Source of the DNA: Ascaphus truei
Lineage: Eukaryota; Chordata; Amphibia; Anura; Ascaphidae
Reading direction: 5' to 3'
DNA: 64,000 nucleotides
Assembly: GCA_036426205.1 (NCBI GenBank)
Contig: CM071568.1
Coordinates: forward strand, 231,101,236 to 231,165,235
How positions within the stretch are numbered: the first letter of the stretch is position 1; each line of letters begins with the position of its first letter. Positions 55,307-64,000 of this stretch are shown in pieces. Made by a program: the position numbers and the translations under genes. The notes below the pieces were generated by a model. That model saw only the letters and a program-made list of their open reading frames with translations, was not told where the DNA came from and ran no database searches.

Positions 55307-55682
55307 GTGGAAGTACTCGTTGCTAAGCGAGTGATAGAGGAGGTGGAGAAATGTAAAGATAAACTTGAGCAAGAAGTCGTCCGCAAGCGACTAAAACGTG
55401 AGGAACTAGAGCGGACACTTGAAGAGATACTAGGTGACGTCAGAAGGTACAAAGAGTATGGCACTAGTCTTCTCTTCAATCACGACTTCACATCGTGGTT
55501 AGGACTGTATAAAAAGGTAGTGATATACCGTTCTTCAGGCCCAGAAGGCCCAGTAATTGCCCAAAGAAGTCGAGAGAAAAAAGAAAACAGTTGGAAGTCA
55601 GACGTCTTCGACAAAGATGCTGGTGCATCGGAATGGTGTACAGGCTGCTCCACAGGACAATGTTGCACTGGGGAGGGGGATA
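55307..55682 (+). other. Open frame and polypurine tract before an LTR-like unit
   Basis: A 126-codon frame with VIEEVEKCKDKLEQEVVRKR (coiled coil) and SSGPEGPVIAQRSREK ends at GGGGAGGGGGATA (about 55670-55682), a good polypurine tract. It looks like the 3' end of a retroelement, but no known domain is seen. Confidence 0.4.
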
Positions 55683-56365
55683 TGTGACAGAGTCACTATC
55701 TCTGTATGCTGGAGTAGTGCAGGATATGGGCTTTCCAGCATGCAGGCAGTTAAATTCCTCTTGGAGAGGCTAGGTGCAGTTGTAACCAATTAAACCAGGA
55801 CTCCTGAATAAACAGGAGGTTTAAAAGCTGGAAGCTGCTAGAGATGGAGAGATGGTTTTACCAGAGAGAGAGGGAGATTGTTTTCCCAAGAGAGGGAGGG
55901 AGATTGCTTTCAGCAGAGAGAGAGAGAGAGAGAGACTTTTCCAAACCAGGAAGGACCCTGGTTACTCGTGTTCCCGGGCCTGCAGGAAGCAGGGCTTGCT
56001 GAGACCAGCTGGAACTCACACCCAGGCAGAGGATTGCCATGAGAGCCACAAGCTGCTGGACGGAGCAGATGTACCAGGAACTGCAGTTCACATGCTGCTG
56101 AGGGAACTACATGGAGACCCTGGAAGGGATTCCCCAGCAACTTATCAGATTAGGACTTTATATTTCAGTTGATGTTTGTAGGTTTTGGGGCTGGTGGTTA
56201 GTAAGTCTCCCAAAGGGAGTAGGGTTTAATTTTATGGTTTGGTGTTTCTTAAAGGGACAGTGTACTGATTATTTAGTTGTTATTGTACAGAATAGACCAC
56301 TGCAGTTACAGCCTAACCCACTATTTGGCATCTTACTGACCCTGCCGCGAGGCCGTCCTGCCACA
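55683..56365 (+). mobile_element. LTR-like unit (3' LTR of an unidentified retroelement)
   Basis: Starts TGTGACAGAGTCAC right after the polypurine tract and can be read to CCTGCCACA at 56365. It has a (GA)n run, a TTTAAAAG promoter-like box and no coding. Two other units starting TGT(A/C)AC(A/G)GAGT occur at 57089 and 62592. No 5' partner was seen. Confidence 0.45.
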
Positions 56366-56545
56366 ATAGTTAAATACGTACCTGTTTTTCTTTTCATAAG
56401 CGAGGGTTATTTAGTTAAATTCTTTGGCCAAAGCATTTTAAGCTTGCAAACGCCATGGTATCCCCTCTTTTGGAAGTCCTACCACTACTGCACCGTAACA
56501 CTTATGAAAAGAAAATCAGATAAGTATTTAAATATATAATTTGTC
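56366..56545. mobile_element. MITE with TTTTCTTTTCATAAG arms
   Basis: TTAAATACGTACCTG...TTTTCTTTTCATAAG on the left is mirrored by CTTATGAAAAGAAAATCAG ...TATTTAAATA on the right. It shares CTTTGGCCAAAGC with 9440-9455, linking it to that repeat. Confidence 0.6.
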
Positions 56546-56639
56546 ATAGTGGATGTAGCACTGGAGATTTTTAGTCATTTGTAGTATTACTTAAGTTCTT
56601 TCAAGACTTCAGCTATCTCACATTTTAATCTGGTCTGTA

Positions 56640-56830
56640 ACTGACATACGCCCATAATCATATGTTATTTCTAACTGTCCATGAAAATGTCTTTAAATAT
56701 ATTGTATTACCTCAGTTCATTTAATGTAACCATGCATTGTCACCATAACTCTGTGCCCAGGACATACTTGAAAATGAGAGGTAACTGTAAATGTATTACT
56801 CCCTGGTAAAACATTTTTATAAATAAAAAT
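56640..56830 (+). mobile_element. Non-LTR retroposon 3' end
   Basis: CACCATAACTCTGTGCCCAG, GAGAGGTAACTGTAAATG and CCTGGTAAAACATTT, then an A-rich tail. Same 3' end as 23500-23575. Confidence 0.65.
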
Positions 56831-57088
56831 AAGACTGCAACAGCCCCTCCGCCACTCGCGATCACTGATCACTCCATCACTGATGATGGAACGGAAGAGG
56901 AGAAGTCATCCCCCCATCTGTCTGTCATCATTGCAGATAGCATCCTACACAACACAATCTCCCTTAAGAGAACATTTATTTTTCACATAGTTGCTACATC
57001 ATGAGGAACCCAGGCTGCCAGAACCCATGACGTAGTAACTACATTGTGGGGCACTCAAAGGGTTATGTTTGGAATAGTGATTGGACGT

Positions 57089-57632
57089 TGTAACAGAGTA
57101 CCTTCCCTGTTGAAGTCGTTTTGCAGGAAAACCTGTGTGGAGAGCATGAGCCAAGCACTGAGCAGGTTAATTCAAAGGAGACTGTCTAATTAACCTGCTC
57201 AGCTGGCTCGTTGGCTCCTTTAAAAAGCCTGCAGCATTGACTGTAAGGAGAATCTCTAGCGCAGAAAAATCTATGCTGCTTGAGAGATCCCAGGTGAAGA
57301 GAGACTGTTCCAGGCAGCATCGGTCCCTGGAACCCACCAGAGGGAACCCGCACAGACACCACCACAGACCCTGGAATTACGTGAACTGCACCTGCCTACA
57401 TGTACCTCTCGTTGGACTGCGTCAAAACGTTGGTAAGCGGCCTAGTCTTCCAGTCCTCAGATAGGGACTGCTGAATGTTAGTCAATCCCCTACATGGGGT
57501 TAGGCCTTGTTATTGTTTTCTATTCTCATTTGTTTGCTGATATGAAGCTGTTTTCTGTTTAAAGCTGCTGGCTAATAAAGCCTACGTTTATTTTCCCCTA
57601 AAAACTTCTCCGGTGTTTTACCCTTTGCACAC
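57089..57632 (+). mobile_element. LTR-like unit
   Basis: TGTAACAGAGTACC at the start, TTTAAAAAGCC promoter-like box (57220), TAATAAAGCC polyadenylation signal (57575) and a CA end near 57632. No target duplication could be confirmed. Confidence 0.4.
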
Positions 57633-57639
57633 ATCTCCT

Positions 57640-58936
57640 ACATTCCCTTTCTGATAAGGAGAGAGCAGAAAGGGAATATTCATAATCCCATGAGTGATCT
57701 TCAGAGGAATAGACAGATCACCCTGCTAGGCATTATTACAGGCAGGACAAGATAGACATAATTAAAGAGAAGATATGTCTAATTTCACTATCTGGAAAAA
57801 AAAAAACTTGAAGGACAAATTTCTTTAAAACAGTATTTTAATCTTTTTGTTGGCTGTAATATCTTGTGTTTAAATCAATAAAAATATAATTTTCATTATT
57901 ATTAATGAATGTAATAAGGTTTCTTAACGGTATCATATTCCACTGATGTCTTATCATTCCATGTAACTAGGGTAAATTGCACATTTGCAAATGCACTATA
58001 CTAGTCACTTTAACTATTAATGTACTCACTATTTAATATAATATTTAATATATATATATATATATATATTTTTACCTTCTTAGATCCAGGTAGTCTTGTA
58101 GAGTTCACCCACAATACTTCAACATTTGAGGACACCCTGGATCGTGATTAACTAGACTTTTTACGTCTGCTGTTTTCTTGCAACAACAAAAAAACCTCAT
58201 GTGGCTATGGGGTCTTTGGTAGAGAGCAGCAGTGTAATATCTCTATAACGTTACAGCTTTCTGTCGACCATATTGGTCTCCCAGACAAAATGATTGTCCG
58301 GAAGATTTAGCGTCAATAATATATAGTGCGAAACGGCTGTTCGGGTAGTTGTCAGATGAAAATCCCAATAGACTTCAATAGTGATTTTCAGTCTAAAGCA
58401 GCTTGAACGACCACTTCGGACTAGATAAAATGTTCCACTTAAACTTTCATTTCCTGCCAACCATTGGACACCAGAGCTGGGATCATTGCGATTATCTTGG
58501 ATTTAACAAGGTAAAACAAAATATACATATATTTTATTGTTATTTTATTTTAAACAAAAGCAGCTCTACTATATATCTATGTGATTTCATACTGGTTTAA
58601 ATCATGTTACACCTAATCAATTCATTAAATGTTGGGTGCGAGTTAGCATAGTTCCCGTAGTGTAATAGTGGTGACAAAAGACAGTTGAATGAAAATAAAT
58701 TCTGCAATCTAACTAATTCAGATTTTTTTTAATTTTGTTAAATATTTACATCAAGGCCAAAAATTGAAGTTTAAAAGTTTGGACGAGTTGACAAAAATAT
58801 TAATTTATATTCTGGGTTGCATTTTGTAGTATTATGATCGCTCCTATTGCTTGAGTTCTGCATGCTATCCCTAACTGCTTTACTAATTGGCATTATACTA
58901 ACCGTATATTTCATGTTTGCAAAGTTGATATTTTTA
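57640..58936. other. AT-rich intergenic DNA, nothing certain
   Basis: Contains a (TA)n run (about 58050-58068). Two short exon-like stretches (58085-58150 and 58385-58510) were considered and not accepted. Confidence 0.4.
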
Positions 58937-59335
58937 TTTCAAACATTTTTATTGTTTTCTGACAGGGGTACATACACTTCACATGGTCGTTTATAGACAG
59001 TAAACGTAATTAACACACACATTTAAAAGTGAACAACTCGTAACATCTCAAGGTTGATTGACCGGGTACGGGCGATCTGCCCCTAGTATTTTGTAACCTC
59101 CTATGCATTTAGAGTGCGCTATGTAGGTCCCGTCTGGGAGAATTAACAGTTTTAGGAGGATCTTGGATCAGACCCCTTAGATTAGTAATGTAAAGGACAG
59201 ACAAAGAGAGAGAGGGGGGAAAGAGAGAAGAACAGAAGAGAGGGGGGGGGGGAAGGAGGGGATAGGAACGGGGGGGCTAAGGGAAGCGGGGGTTGTTGCC
59301 CTCCCCTCCACCTTGTCAAAAGCCCCTGAGTAGAC
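58937..59335 (-). mobile_element. 5'-truncated non-LTR retrotransposon with target duplication
   Basis: Perfect 16-bp direct repeats AAAGTTGATATTTTTA at 58921-58936 and 59336-59351. Read on minus, the insert ends AACAATAAAAATGTTTGAAA, a polyadenylation signal and A-rich tail. These are the marks of target-primed reverse transcription. The 5' side (right) is a G-rich run on plus. Confidence 0.85.
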
Positions 59336-59351
59336 AAAGTTGATATTTTTA

Positions 59352-59914
59352 ATAAAGTGTAGGCTTTTTAATGAGCACTGCAAGAGAGTGTATACTTTAC
59401 TGTTGAGTTATTGTTTTGATAAAATATGCAGCATATACTGTACATATTATTATAAGCAGAACAATATGATTGAGTTCAAAGTTAAAATGCATCCTTCCGT
59501 GAATCATACTGAAATGTGTTGGTGTGTTCATATTAATAATAGGGCATGGCCTTACAGTAAATAGATGTCATTTTCTTTTACGGTTAAGTGTCAAATGAAT
59601 AACCAGGATAGAAAAAAATACAGAAGTGCAACTGTCATTATTAAACTAGCAAACCATGAGACATGGAATAATTTTTAGCAAGGTATCAGATTGTTTTTAT
59701 GTATTTTCCAGCTTACTCACTGCTTTGCAATTTGTTGCTGGCCCGCTGGAAATTAAATATGAAATTAATTATTGCCCATGCTGATCTTGATCCCTTTGTG
59801 AAATGATATTTCAGAAATCATGAATGTAACAAAACACTTATATGGCCCATTAAAGCTGCTAAAGGAGCAGTTTCCCCTACACTGTTTTCTTTTCGCTCCC
59901 CCCCTCCTTTTTTT
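59352..59914. other. AT-rich DNA, nothing recognised
   Basis: No feature supported. Confidence 0.5.
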
Positions 59915-61020
59915 TAAGTGAAACTTCTTTAGTGACACCTCATTCGAACTGGGGCAAAAATGGATTGTGGAGACAGAAATGAAACGGATGTGACGTCAGT
60001 GCTGGCAGTTGAGGCCGGGCTGTGTTCTGGATCAGCCCGACCCCAACACTGACATGATCCCAACCGCTCGAAAAATCAGATGCAGCGGCGATAGCCGCCG
60101 GCGCCGCTCCTAACGGCCACTGCTCCCCCTACACTGCCGATGACATATGCGGCGGCGATAGCAGCCGGCGCCGCTCCTAACGGCCGCCATTCCCCCCGCA
60201 TGTCTGCTGCCATGCCGCGCATGCGCAGTAGTCATGGGGACGCAGAGGAAAGCATGCATGCGCAGAAGCGGCTGGCAGCGGCGCCGTTCCCCGCCCGCTG
60301 CCGGTGGCTGTTGACATATGACCGCTCCTAACGGCTGCCCGTGCCCCGTCTGCTGCCCGTGGCCCGTCTGCTGCCTGTGCCCGCTGCAATGCCGCACATG
60401 CGCAGTTGTGATGGCGACGCTGACAGACGCCACACATGCGCAGAAGTGGCGGGCAGCGGCACTGTTTCTCCCCCACACGCACGCTGCCATGCCGCACTGC
60501 ACCCCACCACCCACAAAACAGCGACCCGCAGGCACCTGCACAGACATGACAGGCAGCTGCCGGTGCGGCTGGGACAGCAGAGACCGCCCGACCGGGACAG
60601 CCCCCCCCTTTCCTAACCCGGATGGGACCTCCCTCTGACCTCTAAAGCTCCACCAGACACCCAGCAGTATTATAATAATCTGTCTTCTGTTTCCTGCTAT
60701 CGCAACATAACTCCTCCTCCTCACCGTTGACCCCTCCATAAGGGGGTCGGAGATAGTTGGTGGGTGAGACCCAGAGGTACAAGCTTCCCCCACCCCTCTC
60801 CCACCCCTTTACCCCCTCTATTCCTCCCCCCACATCCCCCCACCGGCATCATGGTGTTCCTCCCCAGGGGGGGGGGGCAGCTACAGTCACACATGGGCCT
60901 CTTCGCCGTCCTCCCTGCCCTGATCCCCGGCACTGCGGGGCAACACAACCTGTGCCCATCCCTCCTCCTACCACACTGAGGGAGCTATAGACAGCGCGCA
61001 GTACTGACTGCTCTGCCGCC
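59915..61020. repeat. GC-rich repeat region
   Basis: Begins TAAGTGAAACTTCTTT, identical to the end of the MITE at 61338-61442 in inverted orientation. Then CpG-dense DNA holds direct repeats of GGCGCCGCTCCTAACGGCC (60098-60118, 60165-60185 and a shorter one at 60320-60340) and many GCATGCGCAG words. ORFs on both strands (up to 227 codons) overlap and look compositional. Confidence 0.6.
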
Positions 61021-61252
61021 GTGATCGGAGGTGCAGGGGGTGATCGGAATTGTAGGGGGTGAGGGGTGGTAAGGGGCGGTGATGTGAGGGGGTGAAGGGG
61101 GGTGATGTGAAGGGGGGTGATGCGAGGGGGTGAAGGGGGGTGATGTGAGGAGGTGAAGGGGGGTGATGTGAGGTGACGCGAGGTGCAGGGGGGTGACGCG
61201 AGGTGCAGGGGCATATGCGAGGTGCAGGGGGGGTGCGCATACATCACACAGT

Positions 61253-61289
<37 letters not shown>

Positions 61290-61290
61290 T
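61020..61290. repeat. GGGGTGATGTGAGG minisatellite and (CA)n
   Basis: About ten imperfect units of 14-24 bp, followed by a (CA)n run at 61262-61289. Confidence 0.9.
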
Positions 61291-61337
61291 TAGTGCAAAT
61301 AGCAAATACAGGGAATGTGTGCCGAGCACGCACATTC

Positions 61338-61442
61338 TAAGTCCAAATTTATTTGCGTTTTGTCAATGAAATTGTATTTTGATTTTTAATTAAAACATAA
61401 CAAACACAATTTCTGTGACAAAAGTCAAAGAAGTTTCACTTA
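61338..61442. mobile_element. MITE, second copy of the 14979-15100 family
   Basis: TAAGTCCAAATTTATTTG at left, AAAGAAGTTTCACTTA at right, with a shared AT-rich centre (GATTTTTAATTAAAAC). Confidence 0.7.
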
Positions 61443-62159
61443 CTATGCGCGTGCACAGCACACACAGCTTTTTTTAAATGTGTAGGAAGCAGGACTTCCT
61501 ATTGGCCCAAGTGACGCTGGGGATTTAAAGCTACATCAAATACAGGCAGCACCTTCCCTGGTAAGTATCTCAAGAAACTGGGTGTTCCGAGAGCTGACAT
61601 AATCATGGTATCAGCTCTAGAGAACCTCTGCTTCCTATACATATGTAATCCTCTTGCCTGACTCCTAAATTGTTTACATCGAGTGCTCAGACTGTTACCT
61701 TGTCAGGGTGCTGTATCCGTACAGGCTAGGCGTTGATAATGCAATGATGGGTGTCAGGAACTTTATTCATACAAACAGGTGTTTTATTAACCGCCGTTGA
61801 TAAATGATCAGTCACAACATACAGTTCTTCATATATACAGTCTCTGGTATATTCACTGTTTGTACTGTCTGTATGCGCTGCCCTAGCTGCCCTACTCTCG
61901 GCCGGCTAGGGAGGTACTATGGCTTGGTTTATAATGGGTTACCTGAACAATCTCTCTCATGTACAGTATTAATAGTGCTCTGTTTTCTGTGGGCCCCTGC
62001 TGGGCCTTTCACTACATTCTGTCTGGTTGTCATCAGTATCCCTGTCTCGGGTGTGGCCTTTGTAGCTAGAGTTAGTCATGAACCTTCCAGTTGGGTTGAT
62101 CCTGCTATGCTCGGGACTGCAGCTTATGAAATATGGGACTCTATGGACCCTATATTTGT
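61443..62159. other. Unassigned DNA with a 123-codon open frame
   Basis: A plus-strand frame (61804-62175) has hydrophobic runs but no recognised motif. It overlaps the start of the repeat at 62160. Not called as a gene. Confidence 0.35.
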
Positions 62160-62238
62160 AGGACACTATCCCTAACTTCAAAACAAGAAAAGGGGACTCC
62201 TACACTCTAATGGAACCATCTATATACTTAAACATATT
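62160..62238 (+). repeat. Direct repeat, copy 1 (partner 63857-63932)
   Basis: TATCCCTAACTTC, AACAAGAAAAGGGGAC and ATATACTTAAACATAT recur 1.7 kb later with few changes. They may be parts of one element's ends. Confidence 0.8.
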
Positions 62239-62591
62239 TACACTACTCACCGGAAGGCTCCTCCACTATCACTCCTCCAGGAACCTTAGTTTTAGTACCT
62301 TCTCCGTCCTATATATAGTAAATTGCCAAAAGCAGTGGTACTGGGTGCTGAAGTACTGGATCACAAATGTTGACATATAATAAAAATATGTTGAGACACA
62401 GTATTCTTGAAAAAAGAGATGGGTGAGGTACAATATTCAAAAAATATATACATATAATGGTGGGTGAGGTCTAATAATGTCTATAACAAGGGACAGATGT
62501 TCCCTGTAGGCAATGAGTGGGTGAAAATGGATCCAGCCCTCTAAGCCTCATTGGGATTGTACCTGGACAAACGTGAAAAGACTCATAATCT

Positions 62592-62940
62592 GTCACGGAG
62601 TGCTCATCACAAACAAGGCGGGACCGCGGGGCCGAGGTTGGGATTAGATAAACACCAACCCACAGCCACGTGGGCACGTCTGGAGTGTAGATTGGTCAAG
62701 GTAGCCGGGTCAGGGTTAGAGAGGTACGGATAGTCAAGATACTTGCCGGGGTCTGAATTGGAGTGGTACGGATCATTGCAGGTACTTATTAGCCAAGGTA
62801 TGGGTTGGAGAGATGAGAGTAGTCGTGGTACGTATGCCGAGGTCAGGTTTGGAGAGATGAGAGTAGTCATGGTACATATGCCGAGGTCAGGGTTGGAGAG
62901 ATGCAGATAGTCGATGGCAGCCGGGGTCAGGAGTACAGAA
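62592..62940 (+). repeat. LTR-like start and 40-46-bp tandem repeat
   Basis: TGTCACGGAGTGC begins a region in which GAGGTCAGG(G/T)TTGGAGAG, AGATAGTC and GGTACGTATGCC recur about six times (62640-62930). Confidence 0.65.
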
Positions 62941-63520
62941 ACGCAAGTCCAAGGGATAGCCGGGTCAGGAACAGATCAAGGAACAGGAGCCCAAGGCAAG
63001 GCAGCAGGAACAAGGAGAGTGGTGAAACACTTTACAATGACAAAGGGTTATGCTCAGCCAATGAGCCAGTGGGCCGGCTGAGCATATAACAGGGAAGAGA
63101 CCTAATGAGTGGCGAGCAGAGGCGTGCTGGCTGTAATTGGTTGCAGTCACGCAGGAGACAGGTAAGAGTCTTATAGCAGCTGCGGATTGATGACACGGAG
63201 CAGGCACTTGTTGAGCGCGCATTGCGTGCGAGCGTGCTGACGCACGCGCCCGTAGTCCGGCAGCTGCAGGAGGATTTTGGGAGAGGGAGCAGCAGAGCAC
63301 CCAATCGCAGAGCGAGGCAGGCGGGAGGCGCGCCGAGGGTGGTGAGTCTCACGGATCCTCACATACTCACAGTTAATCTCCTCTTCTATCACCCCTGAAT
63401 CTGTGTCTCCAAGGATGGCGTGCCAGCTGCTTGTAGCAATCCAAATATAGAAAAAAGAGGGTAACAGCGCACAGCCACAGAGAGTCAGGGTCAAACATAA
63501 TGAATTAATATGCTCTCTTA

Positions 63521-63800
63521 TGCGTTTCGTACCCACCGGTACTTTATTATAGAGTCAGGAAAAGCTGCTGCTGCAGTCTTTTTGAAATCAGCTGTGTGAC
63601 GGTTTCGCGTCAAAAACGCCATGACGTCACGACGCTGCGCACATGCGCCCACCCCGACACACCGCTCTGGATGTCCAATGCTCATGCGCGCACGCCGACA
63701 CACTCTCATGAGTGTCTGGTGCGCATGTGCAAACCCAGACACGCCCATAATGACGTCATGTGTCCCAGTGCGAGCCACCACACACAGAAGAGTACAAAAC
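63521..63800 (-). repeat. Penelope-type terminal-repeat-like segment
   Basis: On minus, AAGTACCGGTGGGTACGAAACGC has the stem-loop followed by GAAAC seen in the other hammerhead-like copies; the CTGAAGAA box is degraded. Adjacent plus-strand GGTTTCGCGTC and CATGACGTCACGACG resemble 4020-4050. Confidence 0.4.
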
Positions 63801-63856
63801 TAAATCAGCACATCAAGGTCTGAACAACTCTGGTCAAAACATTAAAACCAATGTAG

Positions 63857-63932
63857 TACATTATCCCTAACTTCAGAACAAGAAAAGGGGACCCCTACAC
63901 TGTAATGGACCATCGATATACTTAAACATATG
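63857..63932 (+). repeat. Direct repeat, copy 2
   Basis: Partner of 62160-62238, same orientation. Confidence 0.8.
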
Positions 63933-64000
63933 TAACGGGTATTCCCCCCCCACAATCGAATCTTGATGTGGGGTGCAAGGATACATACGGTTGTTTCCAT

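Noticed and set aside
58085..58152. Possible terminal exon (SLVEFTHNTSTFEDTLDRD) after a good acceptor TTACCTTCTTAG
   Set aside because: Only 22 codons, no upstream partner exon found and no known family; an open stretch of this length is expected by chance.
58385..58510. Open stretch with donor AACAAG/GTAAAA (GHQSWDHCDYLGFNK)
   Set aside because: Needs a weak acceptor and has no partner exon or recognised homology.
60110..60793. 227-codon ORF on minus
   Set aside because: GC-rich DNA opens frames on both strands; the product is Ala/Arg/Gly-rich with internal repeats of the DNA unit.
61804..62175. 123-codon ORF on plus as a membrane protein gene
   Set aside because: Runs into a duplicated repeat, has no recognised motif, and its composition is unremarkable.

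Overview
The window looks like vertebrate nuclear DNA, most probably from an anuran amphibian with a large, repeat-rich genome. The evidence is spliced vertebrate-type exons separated by kilobase introns, plus the mixture of repeats: Penelope-like elements, L2-type LINEs, DIRS-type tyrosine-recombinase remnants, Harbinger and hAT DNA transposons, an endogenous retrovirus and many palindromic MITEs. Species cannot be named from sequence alone. No bacterial operon, CRISPR array or prokaryotic gene is present. Family assignments come from reading motifs by eye, without any database search. LAYOUT. 1-14.9 kb: the 3' half of a ferroportin-family (SLC40A1-like) iron exporter gene on the plus strand. 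It has four exons with consensus GT/AG junctions, continuous phase and an intact stop. Its introns hold a decayed Penelope-like RT (minus strand), pyrimidine-rich minisatellites, a probable solo LTR, MITEs, a fold-back repeat and a hAT element. 15-22 kb: (TG)n microsatellite, a DIRS tyrosine-recombinase remnant, a tRNA-Cys-derived SINE and a hAT element with an 8-bp duplication. 22.2-29.6 kb: a provirus with two LTRs, a 4-bp target duplication, primer-binding site, polypurine tract, the first codons of gag and broken env. Most of gag-pol is missing, and LINE DNA occupies much of the interior. 29.6-37 kb: L2 LINE endonuclease sequence split by a hAT MITE, a long inverted repeat, a 1.34-kb hAT element filled by a minisatellite, and another LINE remnant. 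37-49.5 kb: a cluster of segmental duplications. Four units each carry the same two short, phase-compatible exon-like blocks on the minus strand. The cluster is interrupted by a 3.3-kb Harbinger element (transposase on plus, MADF/Myb-like ORF on minus) and by GC-rich MITEs with matching GGCC ends. 49.5-54 kb: CpG-rich DNA, a 35-bp minisatellite, a fragment of a coiled-coil ORF of the kind found in Penelope-like elements, and long CT-rich satellite arrays. 54-64 kb: pseudogene fragments (coiled coil; IQ-motif, ASPM-like), LTR-like units, a LINE insertion with a perfect 16-bp duplication, GC-rich repeats and MITEs. HOW IT WORKS TOGETHER. Only the ferroportin-like gene has strong evidence of being a working host gene. 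The duplicated minus-strand exon pairs at 39.7-48.2 kb, with a possible first exon at 49.4 kb, may be a second, unidentified locus. The rest is best read as layered transposon insertions whose order can partly be worked out from nesting and target duplications.
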